From positions 1 through 64,000 of the forward strand of contig CAMJZA010000009.1 in assembly GCA_946410085.1 (NCBI GenBank): a stretch of DNA of 64,000 bases. The letters are read 5' to 3'. Numbering within the stretch: position 1 is the first letter of the stretch; each line of letters opens with the position of its first letter. The notes under the pieces are model-generated. The model saw only the letters and a list, made by a program, of their open reading frames with translations. It searched no databases and was not told the DNA's origin. Source of the DNA: an uncultured Treponema sp. Its GTDB lineage: Bacteria > Spirochaetota > Spirochaetia > Treponematales > Treponemataceae. The position numbers and the translations under genes were made by a program. This document shows positions 50,299 through 58,754 of this stretch, piece after piece.

Positions 50299-51543
50299 AT
50301 GAAAAATGCAGCCGCTTGCCGCTTCTTCCAGCATCCCTTCCTTTCCGCGGTCCTGAGCCTGCTTGCGGCCCTTTCCTTTTCTGCCTGTGAACGCTCCGGC
50401 AAGGTGACGTCCCTCGAAGAAAAGACGATTTTTACCCTCGGCTACGGGAACTTTGAAAATCAGCTGAACATCTTTGACCTGACCACCGTCTCCGACGTGG
50501 ACACTTCGCTCGTCATGCGGAACGGCTTTTTCTATATCCTGAATGGAGAATCCCGCAAGATAATGGAGATGAACAACTTCGGGGACCTCATCGTCTACTA
50601 CTATAACCCTGAGTTCAATCCCCGTTCTTCCTATCTGGACCAGAAGTCGAGCAGGGAGACGACGATGAAGGCCGTCGAATACGGTTTCAACGAGCTTTCT
50701 GCCATTACGGTCGACTCCTCCCAGAAACTCTATGCGGTCGACACCCTGCCGCTGGACCGGCAGGAACAGGACGAAAAGAAGCAGCTCGTCCTGAGTCAGA
50801 TCGTCCTCCGCTTTGACGGTAAGGGCAACTTCATCGATTACATCGGTCAGCAGGGGCCGGGAGGCACGCCCTTTCCCTATATCCAGGGCATTTACTCGAA
50901 TAATGCCAATGAGCTGATTGTCGTCTGCTACCTGTCATCGTCCTATACGGTCTACTGGTTTTCATCCTCGGGATACCTGCTGTACCAGCTGCCGATTGCG
51001 AAAGACGGCGTTCCCAACCCGCTCAAGGATGAAGGACTTGATTCCTTTTCTACGATAACGGCAATCATTCCCGACTATACGAGCCGGACCCTCTATCTGG
51101 CGGTCGATTACTACAAAAGCTATGTCGATGAGGCCATCCGCCTGCAGTCAGGGGTAGACTACGATTCATCGCGGGTCTATCCGCTTTCCGTGGAAGACGG
51201 CCGGTACGGGGAGCCGATAGAGGTTCTGAGTGCCAGCGGGGAACTGACGGACGGTTTTTCGGGTGAACAGTACAGCATTCCCTTTGACTTTCTCGGCGTG
51301 ACGGAAAGCGGCTGGCTCTTTTTCATTGTCAGTACGGCGAAGGGCTTTGAAATTCAGATGATTCAGGGCGACGGGCAGCGGATTCTGCGGCGGGACCTGG
51401 ATATTGACCGGACAAAGCTGCTCTATTACAATTTTGACCTGAGCAATTCGGGTATCCTGTCTGCCCTCCTCGTGAAGGATGCCCAGGCAGAAGTTGTCTG
51501 GTGGCGGACGGATTCCCTGATTCAGTCGGTCATAAATAATTAG
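50299..51543 (+). CDS. Spirochaete lipoprotein, beta-propeller-like
   Basis: 414 aa with a lipoprotein signal (VLSLLAALSFSACERS, Cys at ~residue 31). The mature chain has repeated beta-rich segments of the propeller type (FFYILNGESRKIMEMNNFGD, KLYAVDTLPL, IVLRFDGKGNFIDYIGQQGP, YTVYWFSSSGYLLYQL, RTLYLAVDYYKSY). I recall a conserved spirochaete family (LIC_12708-like), function unknown. Probably outer-membrane or periplasmic. It heads a plus-strand run of small envelope genes to 53.7 kb. Confidence 0.7.
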   Translation: MKNAAACRFFQHPFLSAVLSLLAALSFSACERSGKVTSLEEKTIFTLGYGNFENQLNIFDLTTVSDVDTSLVMRNGFFYILNGESRKIMEMNNFGDLIVYYYNPEFNPRSSYLDQKSSRETTMKAVEYGFNELSAITVDSSQKLYAVDTLPLDRQEQDEKKQLVLSQIVLRFDGKGNFIDYIGQQGPGGTPFPYIQGIYSNNANELIVVCYLSSSYTVYWFSSSGYLLYQLPIAKDGVPNPLKDEGLDSFSTITAIIPDYTSRTLYLAVDYYKSYVDEAIRLQSGVDYDSSRVYPLSVEDGRYGEPIEVLSASGELTDGFSGEQYSIPFDFLGVTESGWLFFIVSTAKGFEIQMIQGDGQRILRRDLDIDRTKLLYYNFDLSNSGILSALLVKDAQAEVVWWRTDSLIQSVINN

Positions 51544-51572
51544 GCCGGTCCTTTCCGGGAGGAGGCGTTGGA

Positions 51573-52169
51573 ATGTATATGGAAAACAATTCGATAGACG
51601 GCTATGCCGAAGGCGAAGAGCCGCTTCACTTCTACTACAAGAAGGGGGAGTTCCGCCAGTACTATGACAATGACAAGATGCCCCTCCGTGATCTGGCAGA
51701 AGGAAAGGGACTGCCCAAGCGGGGCCTCTTCCGTGTGCTGGTTTCAACGAAGACAAACCGGGCCATCTTTACGGGGATGATCATGTGCTTCGCCCTCGTG
51801 CTGGCGCTCAATTTTCTGCGGGGGAGTGCGAACTCGGGGACGGTCGGCGGCATGTACTGTGAACTGACGGCCTTTTCCTTTCAGGAGCAGCTCTTTGCAA
51901 GCGTGGAAATACGGCCGTCCTATCTGACAAAGAAGCATCACCGCCCCGGTCCCTACGGGCAGAAGCTGTTTACCGCCGCTTTCAGCGTTACGAACAGTGA
52001 CGGCGAATTGTCGGAAAAGTCTGAACAGGAATTCCTCTATGATTCTGCGGAAGGGGAGAGCCGTTTTCTGCGGGCGACCTTCGGCGACTACGATGCGGGC
52101 AGGGTTTCCTGTACGCTCTCCCTCGGTGGCGAGACGCTCCGCCTGTCTGCTTCCGTGCAGAGGAAATGA
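51573..52169 (+). CDS. Conserved single-pass membrane protein, unknown
   Basis: 198 aa, start with GGGAGGAGG a few nt upstream. The N-terminal ~60 residues are cytoplasmic and charged (EEPLHFYYKKGEFRQYYDND), one TM helix follows (RAIFTGMIMCFALVLALNFL), and then a periplasmic beta-rich domain (YCELTAFSFQEQLFASVEIR, KLFTAAFSVTNSDGELSEKS). No family recognised. It lies 30 nt after the lipoprotein and is probably in the same operon. Confidence 0.7.
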   Translation: MYMENNSIDGYAEGEEPLHFYYKKGEFRQYYDNDKMPLRDLAEGKGLPKRGLFRVLVSTKTNRAIFTGMIMCFALVLALNFLRGSANSGTVGGMYCELTAFSFQEQLFASVEIRPSYLTKKHHRPGPYGQKLFTAAFSVTNSDGELSEKSEQEFLYDSAEGESRFLRATFGDYDAGRVSCTLSLGGETLRLSASVQRK

Positions 52170-52262
52170 CCGCTATACAAAAGTTCTTTCGTGCTGTATA
52201 CTGGAACAACATAGCGTAGCGAATATCAATACGGTATCAATACATAAAGAGAGGTATGGGGA

Positions 52263-52835
52263 ATGGCTCAGTTTTATTTTCTTTCCGTCTTGTTTAATAT
52301 CCTTGTGGGGCTGATACTGATGTACGGCCGTGAACTTACGGCTGTTTCTTCTGATGCGGGGGAAGATGACGGGAATCTTCCTGCCGTCGATTCCTTTGAC
52401 ACTGCGGAGGAAGGGGATTTCGCCGACAATGACGGTTTCGCCGACTTTGAGGGCGATGCTGACGCTCTGTCCGAATCGTCGGGCAGCACCGGTGCCGGCA
52501 CAAGTGCCGTTGCTGCAAAGACCTCACTTGAAAATTTCTCGCTCTTCAATAATAAGGCATTCCGGCTGGTGACCGGTGTACTGAGCATGTTTGTCGCAGT
52601 CATCAAGCTGCTTTCCCCTATGGACATTCCGTTTATCGGAGATTTTATCCCGGCCTTTGCCGGACTGCTCGGCGGTTTTGCCTTCCTGGTTGAGTATTAC
52701 GAGGCTTCTTCCGAGGGCAGTTCCCTGAACGAGACGGTTCAGGCGATATTCATTGACTCCCGCAAATATCTCGGCTTAATCTGTCTTGCTGCCGGAGTCC
52801 TCCATTTCCTGCTCCCCAAGGTTATTCTCCTCTAG
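52263..52835 (+). CDS. Conserved multi-pass membrane protein with acidic loop
   Basis: 190 aa. TM1 (FYFLSVLFNILVGLILMYG) is followed by a very acidic, Ser/Asp-rich loop (residues ~30-75: DAGEDDGNLPAVDSFDTAEE) and three more TM segments (LVTGVLSMFVAVIKLL, DFIPAFAGLLGGFAFLVEYY, YLGLICLAAGVLHFLLPKVI). I recognise no function. It is spaced 10 nt from mutT, so they are co-transcribed. Confidence 0.7.
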   Translation: MAQFYFLSVLFNILVGLILMYGRELTAVSSDAGEDDGNLPAVDSFDTAEEGDFADNDGFADFEGDADALSESSGSTGAGTSAVAAKTSLENFSLFNNKAFRLVTGVLSMFVAVIKLLSPMDIPFIGDFIPAFAGLLGGFAFLVEYYEASSEGSSLNETVQAIFIDSRKYLGLICLAAGVLHFLLPKVILL

Positions 52836-52844
52836 GGTCCTGTC

Positions 52845-53276
52845 ATGCAAAGCGAGTACCGGGGGGGCTCCATCGCCTGCATCGCTGTAAACGGGGGAAA
52901 AGTGCTCATTGCCCGCCGGAATCCGACGGGGCAGATGGGGGGCCGCTGGGAGTTTCCCGGCGGCAAGCTCGAGGCGGGTGAACGCGATGAAGATGCCGTT
53001 ATCCGGGAGTTCCGCGAAGAATTCGGGGTGGATGTCCGGGTCGGCGAAAAGATAGCGGAGGCTTCTTTCGTCCATGACGGAAAGTGTATAGCCCTTCATG
53101 CCTACCGGATCTTCGTGCCCCATGACGGCAGTGTGATTCCCTATCGGCTGACCGAGCACAGCGAATACCGCTGGACGGCGATTTCCGAGCTTGAACAGAT
53201 TCCCTTCGTCGACAGCGACATGAAGCTGTATCCTGCCGTCAGGCAGTATGTTGAGGCATTGCCCGATGAAGCATAG
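52845..53276 (+). CDS. mutT: MutT-like Nudix hydrolase
   Basis: 143 aa. Nudix box G-x5-E-x7-REF-x-EE-F-G-V in FPGGKLEAGERDEDAVIREF and REEFGV. The surrounding pattern (VLIARRNPTGQMGGRWEFPG) is the MutT/8-oxo-dGTPase type, which removes oxidised guanine nucleotides. The following lipoprotein starts inside its last codons. Symbol given on family similarity; substrate not proven. Confidence 0.85.
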   Translation: MQSEYRGGSIACIAVNGGKVLIARRNPTGQMGGRWEFPGGKLEAGERDEDAVIREFREEFGVDVRVGEKIAEASFVHDGKCIALHAYRIFVPHDGSVIPYRLTEHSEYRWTAISELEQIPFVDSDMKLYPAVRQYVEALPDEA

Positions 53277-53670
53277 CCGTTTTTTGTGGAAGCTGGTCTT
53301 TCTTTTCCTCGGGAGTGTGTTTTTTTTTCCGGCCTGCCAGAAAAAAGTAGAGCAGAGCATCGATTTTGATATCCCCGGCGAAGAACCTCTTGCCTACCTG
53401 CCGGGTGTCGAATGGGCCGTCGTTACCGATTCCGTTGCTGCCCTGCGGGAGGATGCCGGGTTTGAGCACAAGGTTTCTCAGCATGCGAGGCGGGGCGACA
53501 TATTCGTGGTGACCGGCAAGCAGCTGCTCAACGTCAAGGCCGCTGACGGAACGGTCCGTACGGTTGTCTGGTACGGCTTTGATCAGGGCTGGCTCATCGA
53601 AGATTCCCTTTCTATCTACGAAAACAGAATGAATGCCCAGAACGCCGCTGAACAGCTTTTAAAGCGCTAG
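53266..53670 (+). CDS. Small lipoprotein with SH3-like region
   Basis: 134 aa from the ATG at 53266, which overlaps the mutT stop. Signal with lipobox FLFLGSVFFFPAC. The mature part (VEWAVVTDSVAALREDAGFE, GDIFVVTGKQLLNVKAADGT, TVVWYGFDQGWLIEDSLSIY) reads like a bacterial SH3 fold. Function unknown, possibly envelope-associated. Ends the lipoprotein operon; 54 nt separate it from the oad promoter. Confidence 0.7.
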   Translation: MKHSRFLWKLVFLFLGSVFFFPACQKKVEQSIDFDIPGEEPLAYLPGVEWAVVTDSVAALREDAGFEHKVSQHARRGDIFVVTGKQLLNVKAADGTVRTVVWYGFDQGWLIEDSLSIYENRMNAQNAAEQLLKR

Positions 53671-53724
53671 AGTCGGTCAATCAGGAAAGCTGCAGTCCTT
53701 CTTTTTTTCTCCCTTCTTTTGCCC

Positions 53725-53753
53725 TTGTATAAATTTCAGCAATCTTCTATAAT
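53725..53753 (+). promoter_or_regulatory. Promoter of oadGAB
   Basis: TTGTAT (53725-53730), 17 nt, TATAAT (53748-53753), followed by GGAGG and the oadG ATG at 53791. Confidence 0.8.
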
Positions 53754-53790
53754 TGGCATAATTTCGCTTTTTTCTTTTTTCGGAGGAATC

Positions 53791-54033
53791 ATGACCATAG
53801 CTCAAATGATTAGCCAGAGTTCATTGCTGACTTTGCTTGGTATGGGTGTCGTTTTTTCCTTCCTTATCATCATGATTATTTCCATGTATGCACTCCATGC
53901 AGTGCTTCATGCTATCGGTGCCGATAAGGAAAGCCCGGACACTTCGAATGCTGCCGGCAGCGCTGCTGTCCCTGCAGCGACAGACACGCAGGCCGTGGTC
54001 GCCGCGATTGCCACTGCGATTCATGCGAAGTAG
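53791..54033 (+). CDS. oadG: Na+-pumping oxaloacetate decarboxylase gamma subunit
   Basis: 80 aa from the ATG at 53791 (GGAGG 5 nt upstream). One TM helix (LLTLLGMGVVFSFLIIMIIS), a Pro/Ala-rich linker and a short C-terminus, as in OadG. It assembles alpha and beta subunits and may bind zinc. First gene of oadG-oadA-oadB. Confidence 0.88.
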   Translation: MTIAQMISQSSLLTLLGMGVVFSFLIIMIISMYALHAVLHAIGADKESPDTSNAAGSAAVPAATDTQAVVAAIATAIHAK

Positions 54034-54115
54034 CCCCGGCTGTCAGTAAGGCTGCGGTTTTCTTCACGATAGAGTACACACAACACACAGAAATAATAGA
54101 GTATACGAGGTTTTT

Positions 54116-56158
54116 ATGTCTAAGGTTGGTATAACTGAGTTGGTGCTGCGCGATGCCCATCAGTCGCTGCATGCGACCCGTATGACCACGGCGGATATGC
54201 TTCCCGCCTGCGGTATGATTGACAAAATCGGCTACTGGGCCGTTGAAGGATGGGGTGGAGCGACCTACGATTCCTGCATCCGCTTCCTGAATGAGGATCC
54301 CTGGGAGCGCCTGCGCAAGCTCCATGCCGCCATGCCGAATTCAAAGATTATGATGCTGCTGCGCGCGCAGAACCTGCTCGGCTACCGCCACTATGCGGAC
54401 GATGTCGTGGAGAAGTTCGTCGAGATTGCTGCGAAGAACGGCATTGACGTGTTCCGCATCTTTGATGCCTGCAACGACCCCCGCAACATGGAGTGCGCTA
54501 CCAAGGCTGCCAAGAAGACGGGAAAGCACGTCCAGATGGCGATTTCTTACGCCGTTACCCCCTACCACACGATTGAAAAATATGCCGAGCTTGCCAAGAC
54601 CTATGCGGACTTCGGTGCGGACTCCATCTGCATCAAGGACATGTCCGGCCTGCTCAAGCCCTATGCCGCCTACGACTTGGTGAAGGCAATCAAGGCGAAG
54701 GTTGACCTTCCCGTCGAAATCCATACCCATGCGACGACCGGCCTTTCCGTCGCAACCCTGCTCAAGGGAGCCGAGGCCGGTGCGGACTACGTTGACACCG
54801 CCATTTCCTCCATGTCCATGGGAACCTCTCATTCGCCCACGGAGACGGTCGTCGAGATGCTCAAGGGAACCGACCTTGACACCCAGCTGGACACGTCCAA
54901 GCTGCTCGAGATAGCCGCCTACTTCCGCGAGGTGCGCAAGCACTATTCTTCGCTTGAGTCCTCCTTCCTGGGAGCTGACACCCGCATCCTGCTGTCCCAG
55001 GTGCCCGGCGGCATGCTTTCCAACTTGGAAAGCCAGCTCAAGCAGCAGAATGCCGGCGACCGCATGGACGAAGTCCTTGCCGAGCTTCCCAAGGTACACA
55101 AGGACGCAGGCTATGTGCCGCTCGTTACGCCGACCAGCCAGATTGTCGGTACCCAGGCCGTCATGAACGTCCTGATGGGCCGCTACAAGACGATGACCCA
55201 GGACTTCCGCAACCTTATTACGGGCCGCTTCGGCAAGCTCCCTGCGGATGCGAACCCTGATCTCGTGAAGAAGGCCCTGGAGCAGAACAAGATGGACGCG
55301 GTCCTCACCTGCCGCCCCGCCGACAAGATTGAGCCCGAGTGGGACAAGATGGTGGAGGAGTCCAAGAAGAACGGCGGAAACGGATCCGACGAGGATACGC
55401 TCACCTATGCGATGTTCCCGAACGTCGCCCCCAAGTTCTTCGCCGAGCGCGCCAAGGGACCGGTCAAGGCAGAGGAAGCCTTTGCCCTCAAGGAGACCCC
55501 GAAGGCCGCTTCTTCCGGCTCTGCCAATGGCAGCTACACGGTCACGGTCAACGGAACCGCCTATGCCGTTACGGCGAACGGAAGCAGCATCACGGTCAAC
55601 GGAACCGCATATAACGTCAACGTCGCCGAGGGAACTGCCGGAGCTGCCGCTCCCGTCGCTACCGGAGGCGCTGAGGTCAAGGCTCCCGTTGCGGGAACCC
55701 TGCTGCGCCAGAGCTGCAAGAACGGCGACCATGTGAGCAAGGGACAGACAATCATCGTCCTTGAGTCCATGAAGATGGAGCTTGAGGTCAAGGCTCCCGA
55801 GTCAGGCACGGTCTCATACATCGTCGCCCCCGGTTCACAGGTCAAAAACGGCGAGGTCCTTGCCAACATCGGCGGTGTTGTCCAGGCTGCTCCGGTGCCT
55901 CAGGCTCCGGTGGCTCCGACTGCCGCCGCCCCTGCTGCAGCTTCTGGAGGGACCATGGTCACCGCGCCTGTCGCAGGAACCTTCCTTCGCACTGCCAAGA
56001 ACGAGGGCGAGCAGGTGAACAAGGGCGACACCGTCGTCATCATCGAGTCCATGAAGATGGAGCTTGAGATCAAGGCTCCCGCAGCCGGCAAGGTCCACTT
56101 CCTCGCCACGGCGGGAACGCAGCTTAAGAACGGCCAGGCCGTTGCACAGATTAACTAA
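54116..56158 (+). CDS. oadA: Oxaloacetate decarboxylase alpha subunit with two biotin domains
   Basis: 680 aa. The carboxyltransferase domain begins [20 protein letters not shown] and includes [31 protein letters not shown] and the metal motif [16 protein letters not shown]. The PYC_OADA segment follows (to ~470). The C-terminus has a repeat-rich linker ([18 protein letters not shown]) and then two biotinyl domains: [17 protein letters not shown] (Lys553) and [17 protein letters not shown] (Lys647), 94 residues apart. One such domain is normal. It transfers the carboxylate of oxaloacetate to biotin for decarboxylation by OadB. Confidence 0.95.
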   Translation: MSKVGITELVLRDAHQSLHATRMTTADMLPACGMIDKIGYWAVEGWGGATYDSCIRFLNEDPWERLRKLHAAMPNSKIMMLLRAQNLLGYRHYADDVVEKFVEIAAKNGIDVFRIFDACNDPRNMECATKAAKKTGKHVQMAISYAVTPYHTIEKYAELAKTYADFGADSICIKDMSGLLKPYAAYDLVKAIKAKVDLPVEIHTHATTGLSVATLLKGAEAGADYVDTAISSMSMGTSHSPTETVVEMLKGTDLDTQLDTSKLLEIAAYFREVRKHYSSLESSFLGADTRILLSQVPGGMLSNLESQLKQQNAGDRMDEVLAELPKVHKDAGYVPLVTPTSQIVGTQAVMNVLMGRYKTMTQDFRNLITGRFGKLPADANPDLVKKALEQNKMDAVLTCRPADKIEPEWDKMVEESKKNGGNGSDEDTLTYAMFPNVAPKFFAERAKGPVKAEEAFALKETPKAASSGSANGSYTVTVNGTAYAVTANGSSITVNGTAYNVNVAEGTAGAAAPVATGGAEVKAPVAGTLLRQSCKNGDHVSKGQTIIVLESMKMELEVKAPESGTVSYIVAPGSQVKNGEVLANIGGVVQAAPVPQAPVAPTAAAPAAASGGTMVTAPVAGTFLRTAKNEGEQVNKGDTVVIIESMKMELEIKAPAAGKVHFLATAGTQLKNGQAVAQIN

Positions 56159-56169
56159 GGAAACGTACC

Positions 56170-57612
56170 ATGCCTCTGAACAGGAAAGCAAATAATACGA
56201 AAATAGCCCTTGTCATGCTGGCAATTATGGCGATGGCCTCCGTTATCTCTTTCGGAACGAAGGCCTTTGCTCAGGATTCCGCCGTGGAAGTTGTCCAGGG
56301 CGGAACCGGCATGGACAAGATTATCAAGGGGACGGAGAACTGGGGTCACTCCAAGGACATCTCCGTCAGCAAGTTCCTGACGAACATCGGCAAGTCCACG
56401 GGAATCTACAAGATGATTCACCAGCAGACGGCTGAAGAAATTGCCCAGGAAAAGGCTGAGGAAGCGGCGAAGGAAGCAGGTGCCCACAACACGTCCGCAT
56501 TTGCCGAGTCCGCTCCCGGCTGGCAGTACCTGCTGATGATTGCGGTGGGATTCCTCATCGTCTACCTCGGTGCAGCAAAAGGCTTTGAGCCGCTGCTCCT
56601 CATTCCGATCGGCTTCGGTACGATACTCGTCAACATTCCCGGCGCAGGGATGGGAAACGCCCCTGACGGTATGCTCCACATCATCTACAGTGCGGGCGTG
56701 GGCAACGAGTTCTTCCCCATGCTTATCTTCATGGGAATCGGTGCAATGACGGACTTTGGCCCGCTTATTGCCAACCCCAAGACCGCCATCCTCGGTGGAG
56801 CCGCCCAGTTCGGCGTGTTCTTTACCCTCTTCGGCGTGTCCCTGATGAACCTGATTCCCGGAATCGACTACAACATGATGCAGGCCTGTGCCATCGGAAT
56901 CATCGGCGGAGCGGACGGCCCCACGTCAATCTACGTGTCCGGCAAGCTCGCCCCTGAGCTGATGGCAGTCATCGCCGTTGCTGCCTATTCATATATGGCG
57001 CTTGTTCCGATGATTCAGCCGCCGATTATGAAGCTGTTGACGACTAAGAAAGAGCGGCTTATCCACATGGATCAGCTGCGCCCCGTCTCAAAGACTGAGC
57101 GCATCCTCTTCCCCATGCTGCTCCTTGTGCTGACGATTCTCCTCCTGCCTCCGGCGGCCCCGCTCATCGGCATGCTCGCCTTCGGCAACTTCGTCCACGA
57201 GGTCGGCTGCGTCCAGCGCCTTTCCAAGACGATGGAGAACGAGCTGATGAACATCGTGTCCATCCTGCTCTCTCTCGGAGTCGGAAGCCAGATGACTCCC
57301 GAGAAGATCATCAACGCGAACTCCTTGGGAATCATCCTGCTGGGACTGGTCGCTTTCGCGGTCGCGACTTCTGCCGGTCTCCTCATGGCAAAGCTGATGA
57401 ACGTGTTCCTGCCCAAGGGCAAGAAGATTAACCCGCTCATCGGTTCTGCCGGTGTTTCCGCTGTTCCTATGGCGGCCCGCGTTGCCAACAAGGTCGGACA
57501 GGAATTTGATCCGTCCAACTTCCTTCTGATGAATGCGATGGGTCCGAACGTTTCCGGCGTTATCGGTACCGCGATTGCCGCTGGTGTCTTCATCGCCACC
57601 TACGGCAGCTGA
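56170..57612 (+). CDS. oadB: Na+-translocating decarboxylase beta subunit
   Basis: 480 aa. An N-terminal signal-like segment ([20 protein letters not shown]) and a ~90-aa Ala/Glu-rich stretch ([19 protein letters not shown]) precede the usual OadB body from [20 protein letters not shown]. OadB motifs: [32 protein letters not shown] (Na+ and carboxybiotin Asp) and [20 protein letters not shown]. It decarboxylates carboxybiotin and exports Na+. The N-terminal extension is unusual. Ends at a terminator. Confidence 0.95.
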   Translation: MPLNRKANNTKIALVMLAIMAMASVISFGTKAFAQDSAVEVVQGGTGMDKIIKGTENWGHSKDISVSKFLTNIGKSTGIYKMIHQQTAEEIAQEKAEEAAKEAGAHNTSAFAESAPGWQYLLMIAVGFLIVYLGAAKGFEPLLLIPIGFGTILVNIPGAGMGNAPDGMLHIIYSAGVGNEFFPMLIFMGIGAMTDFGPLIANPKTAILGGAAQFGVFFTLFGVSLMNLIPGIDYNMMQACAIGIIGGADGPTSIYVSGKLAPELMAVIAVAAYSYMALVPMIQPPIMKLLTTKKERLIHMDQLRPVSKTERILFPMLLLVLTILLLPPAAPLIGMLAFGNFVHEVGCVQRLSKTMENELMNIVSILLSLGVGSQMTPEKIINANSLGIILLGLVAFAVATSAGLLMAKLMNVFLPKGKKINPLIGSAGVSAVPMAARVANKVGQEFDPSNFLLMNAMGPNVSGVIGTAIAAGVFIATYGS

Positions 57613-57633
57613 GTTTGACATAAGGTTGTGAAA

Positions 57634-57673
57634 GGGCAGGGCCGGGTCTTAGAATCCAGCCTTGCCCATTTTT
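57634..57673 (+). terminator. Terminator of oadGAB
   Basis: GGGCAGGGC (57634-57642) with GCCTTGCCC (57659-57667), 9 bp with one G-U, then ATTTTT. Confidence 0.85.
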
Positions 57674-57681
57674 ATTAATGC

Positions 57682-58689
57682 ATGATGAAAACCGTAATAC
57701 TGTACAGCATAACCGAGTCCTACCGGGTCAAACTCGCCGTCGCCCTCAAGAGCTTTCTTGAGGCCCACAAGGACTGCGGCAGGGATGTGGACATAATCAT
57801 CCAGTCTGCGGACATAAGCGATGACACAAGAAAACGACTTTCCGGCATGGTCGCATCCTTTCCCGGCTTCTCCTTGAAATTCCAGAACGGCAACGAGCTG
57901 GTCGCCCGGCTCAAGGCCAAGGGCTTCCTGGAATACCGGGGCAACTACTCCTGCTACAAGTTCTTTGACCTGGACAACGTGCTTGCTGAATATCCCGATG
58001 ATACGGTCTGCCTTATCTGCGATGCGGACACTTACGTGCAGGGGAGCGTGCTCGGGGCTGTGGACGCGCTGCTTGAGTCCGGCAAGATTCTGGCGATGGT
58101 GCGCGAGCCATTCCGCTCGTATTCACTGCTTGCCCGGGAACGCTTCGCGGACTGGAACACGGGCTTTGTCGCAATCAACGTCGGGCTCTGGCGGAAGCAG
58201 GGGGTGGAAAAGCTTTTGTACGAGGCACTGGATGCCGTCAAGGCTCAGGAAGGCGGCCGCATCCGCATTACCGGTGACCAGGCCCTGATGACCATGCTCT
58301 GCTACAAGCACATCGATTTTGTCCTGACCCTGCCCCCGAAATACAACTTCCTGCCCGCCCTGCATCTGTATGATTACGACCTGTTCTGCAGGCTGTTTGG
58401 GGTGAACAATGTCTATGAACGCGAAGCGTACGAGCAGTCGCGGAAAGCTCCCTCGTTTATCCATCTGATAGGCGGCAATACGTTCATCCCGCCCTGGCAC
58501 CGGCACGGCACTGCCCCCTACAGGAGGCTCTGGCTTGACTGCCTGCATTCCACGCCTTTCGCGGACGACTGGCAGGAGGAGGCAACGCCTATTGCTTCCT
58601 ACCTGATGTATCTGCTTGTCCGCCTGGCATATAAGATTCTACCGGCGGGATTGTATGCTTCCCTCTACAAGAAGGCGGCTCATATATAG
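57682..58689 (+). CDS. GT8-like glycosyltransferase
   Basis: 335 aa. Begins KTVILYSITESYRVKLAVAL; the metal-binding DxD is in CLICDADTYVQGSVLGAVDA, and an acceptor-side loop is in 'FVAINVGLWRKQG' and 'ITGDQALMTMLCYKHIDFVL'. This is the pattern of LgtC/glycogenin-like GT8 retaining transferases that add hexoses to lipid or protein acceptors. Target and sugar are unknown. Two adjacent ATGs (57682, 57685) follow the oad terminator. Confidence 0.75.
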   Translation: MMKTVILYSITESYRVKLAVALKSFLEAHKDCGRDVDIIIQSADISDDTRKRLSGMVASFPGFSLKFQNGNELVARLKAKGFLEYRGNYSCYKFFDLDNVLAEYPDDTVCLICDADTYVQGSVLGAVDALLESGKILAMVREPFRSYSLLARERFADWNTGFVAINVGLWRKQGVEKLLYEALDAVKAQEGGRIRITGDQALMTMLCYKHIDFVLTLPPKYNFLPALHLYDYDLFCRLFGVNNVYEREAYEQSRKAPSFIHLIGGNTFIPPWHRHGTAPYRRLWLDCLHSTPFADDWQEEATPIASYLMYLLVRLAYKILPAGLYASLYKKAAHI

Positions 58690-58710
58690 CATGAATAATA
58701 TAGCATGAAT

Positions 58711-58740
58711 AAAAAAACTCCCCGGGCGGGGAGTTTTTTT
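58711..58740. terminator. Bidirectional terminator between GT8 gene and aspS
   Basis: AAAAAAACTCCCCG and CGGGGAGTTTTTTT form a hairpin around GG, A/T-flanked on both sides, between converging genes. Confidence 0.93.
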
Positions 58741-58754
58741 GTCCAGATACGCTC

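Noticed and set aside
54341-55732. 463-aa ORF opposite oadA
   Set aside because: Shadow of oadA with Gly/Leu-rich low-complexity translation.
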